The notes below the pieces were generated by a model. It saw only the letters and a list, made by a program, of their open reading frames with translations. It was not told where the DNA came from and made no database searches. Source: Pithys albifrons albifrons (lineage: Eukaryota; Chordata; Aves; Passeriformes; Thamnophilidae). Taken from it: a stretch of DNA of 64,000 nt. Positions 53,766 through 64,000 of this stretch are shown here, piece by piece (position 1 is the stretch's first letter; the number at the start of each line of letters is the position of its first letter). The translations under genes and the position numbers were made by a program. The stretch spans positions 15,157,733 to 15,221,732 of the forward strand of contig NC_092473.1 in assembly GCF_047495875.1 (NCBI RefSeq), read 5' to 3'.

Positions 53766-55331
53766 CGTGCTTGGTGTAGCCAAGGGCTCTCAAAGCAAAG
53801 GGATTTAAGGCAGCAAATGGTGGGCTGGGAGCAACTGGTGATGTCCTGGGAGAAGAGGAACTGAGATGGTCCAGGTGGGCTTCTGGACCAAGCCTGGAGA
53901 ACATGAACTGACCTGGAAAAGGTCCTTGTCCCTCCCCAGTCCCAGGACAGGTTTTGGCCAAGGAGTGAAGCCCTCAGAGGGCTCTGAGTTGGTCCCTCCC
54001 TGTTCCCCTCTGGGTGTTGTTTGCCAGCCAAGAGCTTTTTCCAGAGGGACATCCCGAGGAGCAGAGGGATGAAATGCCAGCTGGGATTGGTTTTCCTTTG
54101 CCCCTCAGCACCCCCAGGCTGTGACTGGATCACAGCCAGCAGCAGGAGGGGTGGAATTCTCTGGGACATCTCCAGACCTCCCCACCAACCACGGAGGGTG
54201 TTGGGGGAAGAGCAGCCTCTCCTTGTGGAGCTGCTGGTGGTGGGAGGGAAGAAAAGCTCCAAGGAGTTGAGCAGGATTGATTTTTAATTGATTTATTTCG
54301 CTTTTTAATTATTTTTTTTTAAATTTAACTCGTTCCATACATCCACTGCCAAGACAAGGAGATGAGACTGGGAAGTTTGGGATGAGATTCCAGCAGATGG
54401 TGGATGGAGAGGGAGGAAAAGCTGCCCCGAGTCGGGTTTGGTTCCCAATTTAAGCCCCAATCAAACAGAACTCCAAGAGTTATAAAACTCCTCCTTCCCA
54501 CATGCACCTGAGGAATCAAATTCCATCTCAGAGACAAGCCAAGCCCATTTTCCAATAAGGAATAAACCCAGGGCTTAGGAAATGCACACACACAAAGCAG
54601 AGGAAACTTAAAAGCATTTTCCCAGCACAGGAGTTGAAAATAAAAAGGTGACCTTTAAAGCAGGTGGGGAGAGTTCATTTGGAGGGTAAAATAAAGATAA
54701 AAAAAAGCAGCTGGGTTAATCCAAAAAGCCCTACCTGGCAGCCACTCCTTCTGCCATAGTTTACTTCTCTTTTTAAGAGGGGTTTCAGCCTCAGGATTTC
54801 AAAAATTCATTCCCTTTTAGTGCTGGAAGAGATGACAGAGCTGGAACAGGCTCTGCTTTCACATCCTGCTCAGGGAGCAGCCAGAGGTGGGGGCTGTTCC
54901 CTGTCCTGCCCTCACTCAGCCCTTTCATCCAGGACTTTCAGCTCCTGGGGGTGTCCAGGCAGGGAAAGGGAAGAGGTGGAACATCTCCCCCTCTTCTGTC
55001 CCCCAGAGGTCACCCCCAGAGCTGAGGGAAGTGTGTTAAACCCAGCCAGGATTGGCACAGAGATGCCCTCCTGGAGCTCTGCTGCCCACCAGGGGTGTGG
55101 GGGGGCTCTGCTTTAACCCTGGGCTGGCCATGAGGAGCTTTGGGCTCATCCCTTTCAGAGCTGGGTGTTGGTGGAGGAGCAACAGCCCCACCCTGGGGCA
55201 GCTCTTGGTGTTTGGAAGGACCTGGAGCTTTGCTGGACCCAACAGACCCATTTTCAATCTCCTTTTTCCCATCAGAGCTCCATCCCCATCCCCCAAACCC
55301 ACAGCTGGGAGTTCAGTGCAGGAACAAGGTG
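53766..55331. other. Unique sequence of duplicon B, no gene seen
   Basis: Copy of 30,601-32,154 with scattered substitutions and small indels (for example GGGGGG for GGGG near 55,100). Confidence 0.5.
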
Positions 55332-56275
55332 TGGACTCTCCATCCCTGGGGGTGTCCAAGGGATGTCCAGGTGACACAAAGGGACACTTGGAGGTTGGGA
55401 ATGATCAGCTCCAATCTCTGGGCTCTCCTCTCACCCCACCTGGAGCTGCCACCTGGAGCTCCTCTCACCCCACCTGGAGCTGCCACCTGGAGCTCCTCTC
55501 ACCCCACCTGGAGCTGTGGGTGGTTGGGAGGCAGGGCCATGGGGACATTCAGGGGCAGAGAGGGACCAAAACTGGCATTCCAAGGATTTCTCCGACTCTG
55601 CCTCATCAGGATGGATTTCAGGAACTCCCCAAGCTCGTGGGAAGTGCAAGGAAAGAACCTCAAGAGCTGCCACTGCAGGTGCTGCCACCCCTGGGAGTGT
55701 CCAAGGGATGTCCAGGTGACACAGGGACACTTTGGAGTTGGGAATGATCAGCTCCAATCTCTGGGCTCTCCTCTCACCCCACCTGGAGCTGCCACATCCT
55801 CTGTGCTGTGGGTGGTTGGGAGGCAGGGCCAAGGGGACATTCAGGGGCAGAGAGGGACCAAAACTGGCATTCCAAGGATTTCTCCAACTCTGCCTCATCA
55901 GGATGGATTTCAGGAGGGAGAAACATCCCGAGCTGGTGGGAAGTGCAAGGAAAGAACCTCAAGAGCTGCCACTGCAGGTGCTGCCACCCCTGGGAGTGTC
56001 CAAGGGATGTCCAGGGGACACACAGGGACAGCTGGAGGTTGGGAATGATCAGCTCCAATCTCTGGGCTCTCCTCTCACCCCACCTGGAGCTGTGGGTGGT
56101 TGGGAGGCAGGGCCATGGGGACATTCTGGGGCAGAGAGGGACCAAAACTGGCATTCCAAGGATTTCTCTGACTCTGCCTCATCAGGATGGATTTCAGGAA
56201 CTCCCCAGAGCTGGTGGGAAATGCAAGGAAAGAACCTCAAGAGCTGCCACTGCAGGTGCTGCCACCCCTGGGGGG
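55332..56275 (+). repeat. Long-unit tandem repeat, copy B
   Basis: Counterpart of 32,155-33,295 with about three and a half units and a different unit order. It has an extra CACCTGGAGCTGCCACCTGG duplication near 55,440-55,500. Confidence 0.9.
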
Positions 56276-56305
56276 GTCTCACCAAACACTCTCTGCTCCC
56301 AGATC

Positions 56306-56396
56306 CCAGCCTGGGAAATAAAGCTGGGAATTAATGCTGGGAAATAAAGCTGGGAAATAAAGCTGGGAATTAATGCTGGGAAATAAAGCTGGAAAT
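56306..56396 (+). repeat. 26-bp short array, copy B
   Basis: GGGAAATAAAGCTGGGAATT units, fewer than in copy A. Confidence 0.88.
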
Positions 56397-57327
56397 GGGG
56401 ATTTAATCCAAGAGTGACTCCCCTTAGGCTTTGTTTCCCTTGTGAAATAACTGCTTTTTTAAAAGAAATGCTAATAATGCTACCAATAATTAATGTTCTC
56501 TGAGTCTCTCAGTTCCAGGGAGGGGTGATTAGGTCCAAACAGCAGAGATGTTTCTGATCTCAGCGCTGTGAGAAGATACAGAAACAAAGCCCATGTTCTC
56601 AGACGGCCTCTGCTCTCAGTCCTTTGCCAACCCTGGGAGCTCCTGAGGCTGAAACGTTTATTGTGTGTTTATTTCTCAGGCTGAAACTGCAACACTTTGT
56701 TGGTGTCAAACCAAAACCTTCCCCTCCCGAACTCTTTAATCTCTTTCTTGCTGTGCCCTGTGGAGTTTGTCAGAACCAGGAGCTGCCTGATGGAAAATAA
56801 ATGTCTGTATTTCCTCAGCTCTGAATGAATTCCCCACATTCCTCCCTGTCTGTCACGTGGGTGAATGTCCTGGGTTGTTTTCTTTTCTCTCCATCACCCT
56901 GTTGAGGTGCTGCTGGGGTGTGAAGGCAGCAGATAAAACTGATAATGATGCTTAATTAATAAAGCAATACGAAATAATGATTGAATTAAAACAAATTGAT
57001 GGAGCCAAATTCTAACAGGTGGGTCCCCACGAGGAGAGTTTGTCCTTCTGTTCCAAAGAACTTCAGCTCAGGATTTCTTGTGCTGGTCCAGGTTGGATGT
57101 GGAGAAGCAGGAACTGCTCCAGGTGAGGGAAGTTTCCTGTTCCAAGGTTTGTAGCCAAGAGAATTCCCAATCTATTCCACGGCAAAGGGTCGGAGCCCAA
57201 AACATTCCTGTCCTTTCCTTCCTCTCTGTTTTCTCAGCTGAGCTTGAAGAGCTGTTAATAATTTAATATTTATTCAATTCCTTGAGTGGCAGGAGGGCTT
57301 TGAAACCAGGCCAGCCCTGGAGCAGGA
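56397..57327. other. Unique sequence of duplicon B, no gene seen
   Basis: Copy of 33,443-34,374 with very few differences. Confidence 0.5.
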
Positions 57328-57422
57328 AGGGAATTCCAGCCATTGACTGAAGAGCTGGACTCGATGATCCTTGTGGGTCCCTTCCAGCTCAGGATAGTCT
57401 GGGATTCTGGGATTCTGGGAAT
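57328..57422 (+). mobile_element. SINE/CR1 tail fragment, copy B
   Basis: Counterpart of 34,375-34,468; headless SINE tail. Confidence 0.7.
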
Positions 57423-57453
57423 GTGCCACGTGCCAGTGGATTGTGGATCTTTT

Positions 57454-58155
57454 TTGGGCAGAGTTTCCTTGTTGGAGAACATTTCAGGAAGAATTTCATC
57501 ATGGGAAAGGTTGTGAAATGCTGGAAGGGGCTGCCCAGGGAGGGTTGGAGTGCCCAGCCCTGGAGGTGCCCAAGGAAGGACTGGCCGTGGCACTCAGAGC
57601 TCTGGGTTGGGGGACAAGGTGGGCATCGGGCACAGGGTGGGCTCCATGGGCTGGGAGGGCTTTGCCAAGGTGGGCACTGGGCACAGGGTGGGCTCCAGGG
57701 GTTGGGAGGGCTTTGCCAAGGTGGGCACCGGGCACAGGGTGGGCTCCAGGGGTTGGGAGGGCTTTTCCAAGGTGGGCATCGGGCACAGGGTGGGCTCCAG
57801 AGGCTGGGAGGGCTTTGCCAAGGTGGGCATCGGGCACAGGGTGGGCTCCAAAGACTGGGAGGGCTTTGCCAAGGTGGGCATCGGGCACAGGGTGGGCTCC
57901 AGGGGCTGGCAGGGCTTTGACAAGGTGGGCATCGGGCACAGGGTGGGCTCCATGGGCTGGGAGGGCTTTGCCAAGGTGGGCATCGGGCACAGGGTGGGCT
58001 CTGTGGGTTGGGAGAGCTTTGCCAAGGTGGGCATCGGGCACAGGGTGGGCTCCATGGGCTGGGAGGGCTTTGCCAAGGTGGGCATCAGGCACAGGGTGGG
58101 CTCCAGGGGCTGGCAGGGCTTTGCCAACCTTCATAATTATCATTTCCCAGTCACC
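57454..58155 (+). mobile_element. CR1 3' end enlarged by a 51-bp array, copy B
   Basis: Same CR1 as 34,500-35,650 but with about 10 array units. Confidence 0.82.
57617..58130 (+). repeat. 51-bp minisatellite, copy B (about 10 units)
   Basis: The last units match copy A in order (CTGTGGGTTGGGAGAGC); the first and central units differ and carry copy-specific variants (GGGGTTGGGAGG, AAAGACTGGG). Confidence 0.94.
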
Positions 58156-58485
58156 TTTAGGGCCCCAAACTCGAAGCCTTGGGCACGTCCCAGGGTTGCC
58201 CTCAGTGACCCACCTTCACACCTGAGTGGGCTGTGCCAAGATGTCACTAATAAAAGCTCTTTTGAAACCTTCAGACACCCCCCAAAAAAAATTAATAACA
58301 AATTGTTGGAGGCTTTATTTAAAAAAAAAAATAATTCTTTTCCACAGCAAGGACTTTCACTGTGAGTGGCTCAGCAGGGCCTTTCCTGGAAATTTTATTG
58401 TACTTTAAAATGAAATATTCGCACAGAGCAACGAGCAGAGAAGGGCACGGGCAGGGCAAGGAGGAGGAGGAGGAGGATGGGCTGG
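58156..58485. other. Unique sequence of duplicon B, no gene seen
   Basis: Copy of 35,651-35,983. Confidence 0.5.
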
Positions 58486-58775
58486 GGTGGCACAGGAGAG
58501 CTGAGAGACAGGACAGGGGAATGGCTCCCACTGGCATAGGGAAGGGTTAGGTGGGATATTGGGAAGGAATTGCTGGCTGGGAGGGTGGGCAGGCCCTGGC
58601 ACAGGTGCCCAGAGAAGCTGTGGCTGCCTCAGCCCTGGGAGTGTCCCAGGCCAGGTTGAACAGGGCTTGGAGCACCCTGGGCTGGTGGGAGGTGTCCCTG
58701 CCCATGGCAGGGGTGGCACTGGGTGGGCTTTGTGGTCCCTTCCAACCCAAACCATTCTATGATTCTGTGGCTCAG
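58486..58775 (+). mobile_element. CR1 3' end, copy B unit 1
   Basis: Counterpart of 35,984-36,280, tail CCATTCTATGATTCTGTGG. Confidence 0.85.
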
Positions 58776-59190
58776 AAAACATCCTCCCATTTCACTGCCC
58801 CTTCCAGAATAACAGGAAATCCAGAGGGATCCAATTCCCTCTCCTTGATTTCACCCTGGAGAAGAGAAGGCTCCAGGGACACCTTGGAGCCCCTTTGAGT
58901 GCCTAAAGAGGCTCCAAAAGAAGCAGAGAAAGATTTTGGACAAGACTCTGGAGGAACAGGACAAGGGGAATGGCTTCCCACTGACACTGGGATATTGGGA
59001 AGGAATTGCTGGCTGGGAGGGTGGGCAGGCCTGGCACAGGTGCCCAGAGAAGCTGTGGCTGCCCCAGCCCTGGGAGTGTCCCAGGCCAGGCTGGACAGGG
59101 CTTGGAGCACCCTGGGCTGGTGGGAGGTGTTGGGGTTGGAACTGGATCATCTTCAAGGTCCTTTCCAACCCAACCCATTCCACGATTCCA
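58776..59190 (+). mobile_element. CR1 composite unit, copy B
   Basis: Matches the third unit of copy A (36,707-37,128); the middle unit of A has no counterpart here. Confidence 0.83.
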
Positions 59191-59396
59191 TGAAAGGACA
59201 GACAGGGCAGAGGGAGGCAAAGGCAGAGTGCCAGTCCAGTGGCTCCCCAGTGCCCCCCAGTGCCCCCAGTGCTGCTGTTTAACTGGGGGCCGCTGCAACA
59301 TCTGCAGGAGGGAAAGGGAAGGGCCACAGTGCCCTCTGTTGGCACCAGCGCCATCCCTGCCGGAGGGCTCGGAACAGCAGCTGCGTCTCCAGCCTC

Positions 59397-59643
59397 TCCC
59401 TTTCCTTTTCCTTTTCCTTTTCCTTTTCCTTTTCCTTTTCCTTTTCCTTTTCCTTTTCCTTTTCCTTTTCCTTTTCCTTTTCTCCTTTTCCTTTTCCTTT
59501 TCCTTTTCTCCTTTTCCTTTCCCTTTTTCTTTTCCTTTCCCTCTTTTTCCTTTTTTTCTTTCCCCTTTTTCCCTTTCCCATTTCCCCTTTTCTTTTCCCT
59601 TTTTTTCCTTCCCCTTTTCCTTTTTCCTTTCCCCTTTCTCCTT
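59397..59643 (+). repeat. (CCTTTT)n pyrimidine tract, copy B
   Basis: Same tract as 37,332-37,563, with a few more pure CCTTTT hexamers at the start and a shorter mixed part. Confidence 0.95.
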
Positions 59644-59666
59644 GCCTTGCCTTCTCTTGACTTTCC

Positions 59667-59822
59667 TCCAGGACCCCATGGCTCCAGGATCCCATAACTC
59701 CAGTATCCTATGATTCCAGGCTCCTGTTATTCCAGGATTCTATAATTCCAGTATCCTATGATTCCAGGATCCTGTTATTCCAGGATCCTACAGTTCCAGG
59801 ATCCTGTGATTCCCAGCCCCCT
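59667..59822 (+). repeat. 16-bp array near the TEKT4 promoter, copy B
   Basis: Counterpart of 37,590-37,745, about nine ATGATTCCAGGATCCT-type units. Confidence 0.88.
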
Positions 59823-59878
59823 ATGGCTCCAGGTCCCTGGGCCCTCCCGCCGCCATGACACCTCCACGTTGGCTTCCC

Positions 59879-59892
59879 GTTGCCATGGCAAC
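59879..59892 (+). promoter_or_regulatory. RFX X-box 1 (copy B)
   Basis: GTTGCCATGGCAAC, identical to the copy A site and at the same distance from the ATG. Confidence 0.78.
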
Positions 59893-60021
59893 AAGCCGCG
59901 TGGAGGCGGGCACGGGCGGCAGCATCCACCAATCAAAGACGGTCTTAGGGCAAACCCTCACTTTGATTGGTTGTTATAGATGTCCGTTAACCGAGGAGCC
60001 GGCTCCCCATTGGTCGGCGCC

Positions 60022-60035
60022 GTTGCCGCGGTAAC
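60022..60035 (+). promoter_or_regulatory. RFX X-box 2 (copy B)
   Basis: GTTGCCGCGGTAAC, identical to the copy A site, 40 bases upstream of the ATG. Confidence 0.74.
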
Positions 60036-60074
60036 GGAAGGACGCGGCGCAGCGGCGGCCGCGGAGGCTCCGCC

Positions 60075-60593
60075 ATGGCCCTGCCCGAGGAGCCGGTGCC
60101 GCCGGCCGTGCCCTCCTGCCCCCTGCCCGGCAAGATCTGCCATGTGGCCGGCCAGGAGCGCCCCGGCTCGTGCTGCGGCATGGCCATGGCCGGTTTCCGC
60201 ACCTCCAAGTACCAGCTGCCCGAGTGGCACCGCCGCAACGCGCGGGTGTTCAACCAGGCCTGCACCGTGGGCGAGGAGGCGCAGCGTGGCCGGGCCGAGG
60301 CCGGGCACCTCCGCAGACACGCGGCCGCCTGTGCCCAGCGCGCCCAGCAGCACTCCAAGAGCACCCTCGGGCAGCGCCTGCAGGACATCCACTTCTGGAG
60401 GGTGGAGCTGCAGAAGGAGGTCATGGAGCTGGACGCAGAGACCAACCTGCTGGCGGCCCAGAAGCTGCGGCTGGAGCGGGCGCTCGATGCCACCGAGGTG
60501 CCCTACGGAGTGGTCACCGACAACCTGCAGTGCCGGGAGAGGAGGCAGCCCCCGGACCTGGTGATCGACGAGGTGGAGAGGCAGCTGCTGAAG
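60075..60593 (+). CDS. TEKT4: TEKT4 copy B exon 1
   Basis: It has the same 173 codons as copy A, with donor GTGGGT at 60594. The two nucleotide differences are both synonymous: an Arg CGC instead of CGT, and an Arg CGT instead of CGC. Confidence 0.92.
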
Positions 60594-63500
60594 GTGGGTG
60601 GGCACTGAGGGCTGGGGTGGGCACTGAGGGCTGGGGTGGGCACTGAGAGCTGGGGTGGGCACTGAGGGCTGGGGATGGCACTGAGGGCTGGGGTGGGCAC
60701 TGAGGGCTGGGGTGGGCACTGAGGGCTGGGGTGGGCACTGAGGGCTGGGGATGGCACTGAGGGCTGGGGTGGGCACTGAGGGCTGGGGATGGGGGAGATG
60801 GAGAGGCAGCTGCTGAAGGTGGGTGGGCACTGAGGGCTGGGGATGGCACTGAGAGCTGGGGATGGAGATGGAGAGGCAGCTGCTGGAGGTGGGTGGGCAC
60901 TGAGGGCTGGGGATGGCACTGAGGGCTGGGGTGGGCACTGAGAGCTGGGGATGGCACTGAGGGCTGGGGATGGGGGAGATGGAGAGGCAGCTGCTGAAGG
61001 TGGGTGGGCACTGAGGGCTGGGGTGGGCACTGAGGGCTGGGGTGGGCACTGAGAGCTGGGGATGGAGATGGAGAGGCAGCTGCTGGAGGTGGGTGGGCAC
61101 TGAGAGCTGGGGATGGCACTGAGGGCTGGGGATGGCACTGAGGGCTGGGGTGGGCACTGAGGGCTAGGGTGGGCACTGAGGGCTGGGGATGGCACTGAGG
61201 GCTGGGGTGGGCACTGAGAGCTGGGGATGGAGATGGAGAGGCAGCTGCTGAAGGTGGGTGGGCACTGAGAGCTGGGGTGGGCACTGAGGGCTGGGGATGG
61301 AGCAGATGGAGAGGCAGCTGCTGAAAGTGGGTGGGCACTGAGGGCTGGGGTGGGCACTGAGGGCTGGGGATGGCACTGAGAGCTGGGGTGGGCACTGAGG
61401 GCTGGGGTGGGCACTGAGGGCTGGGGATGGCACTGAGAGCTGGGGTGGGCACTGAGGGCTGGGGTGGGCACTTGAGGGCTGGGGTGGGCACTGAGAGCTG
61501 GGGATGGCACTGAGGGCTGGGGATGGGGGAGATGGAGAGGCAGCTGCTGAAGGTGGGTGGGCACTGAGAGCTGGGGATGGCACTGAGGGCTGGGGATGGG
61601 GGAGATGGAGAGGCAGCTGCTGAAGGTGGGTGGGCACTGAGAGCTGGGGTGGGCACTGAGGGCTGGGGTGGGCACTGAGGGCTGGGGTGGGCACTGAGGG
61701 CTGGGGATGGATGAGGTGGAGAGGCAGCTGCTGAAGGTGGGTGGGCACTGAGGACTGGGGTGGGCACTGAGGGCTGGATATCACAGGAGTCTCCCTGGGT
61801 TTGTTTTCCTTTAGGAAGCTGATCTCATCAGGAATATTCGGGATCTTCTGAAAAGGACTATAATTCAAGCCACCAACCAGATCCGGTAGGACATTTCCCA
61901 GGATATTCCAGCAGCTCATTCCTGGTCTGTGGGAATAGTGGAGAAAAGATCTCACCAGGGCCAGGCTCAGATGGGAGTTCCATTCAAACTGAAAAGGTTA
62001 ATGTTGGAACGGGAGGATTTTCCAGTGGAATAAAGTGGATTTAGGTTTCTAATCCTGGTTTTCCAGCATGTGTTTGATTTGGTTTCCAACCCAACCTCAG
62101 CATTCCCTGGATACCTCCCTCCCTTCCTGCACCTTGGGAAAAGGAATTTCTCCTTTTCCAGTTGAGTTTTTGCCACCAGATGTCAGTGTGACCTTTAAAC
62201 ATGGACCTTCTGTGTCAACGTGGGCGTTCATTGCCTTTCCAAAGGGCTGTTGGCTGGAATTTCTTCCAAACCCTTTGGAAAGATGTTCCCTGTCTGCAAA
62301 TATAAAGGAGTTAATTGCTGGAAACCTTGATATTTTAATTTTATTTTTTTAAATCTGTTTCTATTCTACCAGATAGAATGAAAAGCTGTTTGTGGAAAGA
62401 ATGGCTGTAAATGCAGAATAATGTCAAGTCGTTCTGTTGCATCAATCAGAGTAGGAGAGGAGACTATTTTGCTTTTTATAATTGTTTTGGGATTATTTCA
62501 ATCCCGTTTAATCCCAATTTAATCCCATTGGCCAGTAAAGTATTGATTCCCTGGGTGAGAGTGACACCTGCTGTTACCAGCTGATAACACTCACAGTCCT
62601 GTCTAATTGAAATCATTTCAATTAATTGGGAGATGGGTGACTCTAATTGGAAACAAAGCAGGGATTTTAATCGGAATATCCCTGACCTTTTATCTTGCAA
62701 GGCCAGTTTGCACTGTCTGCATGGAAGGAGGGAGAGGAGGGCTCAGGGAATGTTGGGGCCACTTCATGGAGGTCTTCCATGTGAGATCTGCCCAACATTG
62801 TAGTGAAAGTGGAGGGTGATTCTTCTGGTGGCACTGCCTGATGTCCTCTGCTGGGCAAACCCACCTGCTGCTGCTGGGAAAAAAATCCTCTCAATTTTAG
62901 GATTATTGTGGGAAATCCAGAGTGCAGAAACTCCTCTGCCTCAGGTCATGGAGCTCTGAGCCTTCAGCAGGGGCAGCACTGGGCTGGAGGTCTGGGACAG
63001 TGGGAATCATGGAATGGTTTGGGGTGGAAAGGACCATAAAGATCATCTATTCCATCCCCTCCCATGGGCAGGGACACCTCCCACCAGCCCAGGGTGCTCC
63101 AAGCCCTGTCCAGCCTGGCCTGGGACACTCCCAGGGCTGGGGCAGCCACAGCTTCTCTGGGCACCTGTGCCAGGCCCTGCCCACCCTCCCAGCCAGCAAT
63201 TCCTTCCCAATATCCCACCTAACCCTGCCCTCTGGCAGTGGGAAGCCATTCCCTGTGCCCTGTCCCTCCATCCCTTGTCCCCAGTCCCTCTCCAGCTCTC
63301 CTGAAGCCCCTTCAGGCCCTGCCAGGGGCTCTCAGGTGTCCCTGGAGCCTTCTCTTCTCCAGGTGACACCCCAGCTCTCCCAGCCTGGCTCCAGCCCAGA
63401 GGGATCCAGAATTCTGGAATGGTTTGGGTTGGAAGGGACCCCAAAGCCCACCCAGTGCCACCCCTCCATGGACAGGGACACCTCCCACCAGCCCAGGTTG

Positions 63501-63940
63501 CTCCTAGCCCTGTCCAACCTGGCCTGGGACACTCCCAGGGCTGGGGCAGCCACAGCTTCTCTGGGCACCTGTGCCAGGGCCTGCCCACCCTCCCAGCCAA
63601 GAATTGTTTCCCAATATCCCACCTAAATCAGTCTTACTGTCCTTCCAGGGTGTGGGACAGAGGGATTGGTGGGATTTTCCAGACAGAAGGGAATGTTTAT
63701 GGTAAAGACACAGGCCCAGACTGAGGTTCACACACCTGTGGTGGGGCTGTGGGTTGTCTGGTGTCCCTCTAACCATGTGTGGATTCAACTTCCCAGCTCC
63801 AACCGGATTCAGAAGGAGTTCTGTGAGCTGGACTGGTCAGACAAGGTGGAGACCTATCACATCGATGACAAGTGTGTGAGCTACAACAACGACAGCACCA
63901 ACATCCAGTCCCACCCCAGCTCTGTGAAGTTTGAGGAGAA
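60075..63940 (+). CDS. TEKT4: Tektin-4, copy B, exons 1-3 (3' part outside the window)
   Basis: This second TEKT4 copy lies about 13 kb downstream of copy A in the same orientation. Exons 60075-60593, 61815-61885 and 63797-63940 keep the same lengths, phases and splice sites as copy A. The encoded 244 residues plus the start of the next codon are identical to copy A; exon 1 differs by two silent changes (60161 and 60287). The promoter with both X-boxes is also intact. The window stops in intron 3, so exons 4-6, and therefore whether this copy is functional, cannot be judged. It is either a recent tandem paralog or the second allele misplaced by assembly. Confidence 0.88.
60594..61785 (+). repeat. 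TEKT4 intron 1 array, copy B
   Basis: Same structure as in copy A, but about 265 bp shorter, with about 9 extra copies of the exon-end/donor module and a different module order. Many modules here read GGGGGAGATGGAGAGGCAGC rather than GATGAGGTGG. Confidence 0.95.
61815..61885 (+). CDS. TEKT4: TEKT4 copy B exon 2
   Basis: This 71-base exon is identical to exon 2 of copy A, with acceptor CCTTTAG and donor GTAGGA preserved. Confidence 0.92.
61886..63005. other. TEKT4 copy B intron 2, unique part
   Basis: Copy of 40,083-41,202 with about a dozen substitutions by eye. Confidence 0.7.
63006..63395 (-). mobile_element. CR1 in TEKT4 copy B intron 2
   Basis: Counterpart of 41,203-41,590, essentially identical. 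Confidence 0.86.
63400..63635 (-). mobile_element. Second CR1 in TEKT4 copy B intron 2
   Basis: Counterpart of 41,598-41,830; just downstream, copy B lacks six bases (AGATGG) present in A. Confidence 0.85.
63797..63940 (+). CDS. TEKT4: TEKT4 copy B exon 3
   Basis: This 144-base exon is identical to exon 3 of copy A by eye, with donor GTGAGT at 63941. The following intron runs off the window and ends at the start of the same CR1 fragment seen in copy A. Confidence 0.92.
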
Positions 63941-64000
63941 GTGAGTAACTCTTGGGACCACCCTGGGACACACAGCTCAGCCTGGGAGAATCACAGAATC

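Larger units (their letters stand above)
59847..60074 (+). promoter_or_regulatory. TEKT4 copy B promoter
   Basis: This counterpart of the copy A promoter keeps both X-boxes and all three CCAAT boxes. By eye it differs by only a few bases near the ATG (for example a C for T and an A for G). Confidence 0.72.
50491..64000 (+). repeat. Duplicon B (partial, runs off the window)
   Basis: This is the second copy of the 27.3-42.2 kb part of duplicon A. In the roughly 1 kb of intron 2 that I compared by eye, about a dozen substitutions and a few small indels separate the copies. Minisatellites inside it differ strongly in copy number from those in A. Confidence 0.9.

Overview
The window looks like songbird nuclear DNA. 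It contains one recognisable protein-coding gene in two copies, the ciliary gene tektin-4 (TEKT4), and most of the rest is repeats. The repeats include many CR1 LINE 3' ends and tRNA-headed SINEs with a CR1-like tail, which match the passerine TguSINE1 type as I know it. There are also more than twenty separate minisatellites. Introns, GT-AG splice sites, a CpG-rich first exon and an AATAAA signal confirm a vertebrate nuclear genome. The very high minisatellite and GC load suggests a microchromosome or subtelomeric setting (inference).

Layout. From 1 to about 27.3 kb I find no gene. This part is a chain of minisatellites separated by 0.3-2 kb of unique-looking sequence and CR1 fragments; unit sizes are 14 to about 305 bp. 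Two arrays (1.42-2.05 kb and 2.65-3.30 kb) are inverted copies of the same unit. Several arrays have grown inside CR1 elements.

From about 27.3 to 50.5 kb lies duplicon A. It holds 10 kb of repeat-rich upstream DNA, a CpG-rich promoter with two RFX X-boxes and three CCAAT boxes, the complete six-exon TEKT4 gene (37,998-47,081; 443 codons), a five-unit tandem repeat just downstream, and a decayed CR1 with reverse-transcriptase coding traces. From about 50.5 kb to the end of the window lies duplicon B, a head-to-tail second copy of the same block. It carries the promoter and TEKT4 exons 1-3 and is cut by the window edge in intron 3. The A/B boundary falls inside a CR1. Exons 1-3 encode identical protein in both copies. 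The noncoding copies differ by roughly 1% by eye and much more in array lengths.

The most unusual item is TEKT4 intron 1. In both copies it is an almost pure tandem array in which the last ~25 coding bases of exon 1, with the 5' splice site, have been amplified: about 12 extra copies in A and 9 in B. The duplication may be real, or it may be two haplotypes placed in tandem by the assembler. The sequence alone cannot settle this. CR1, SINE and array boundaries are approximate (about 10-30 bp).
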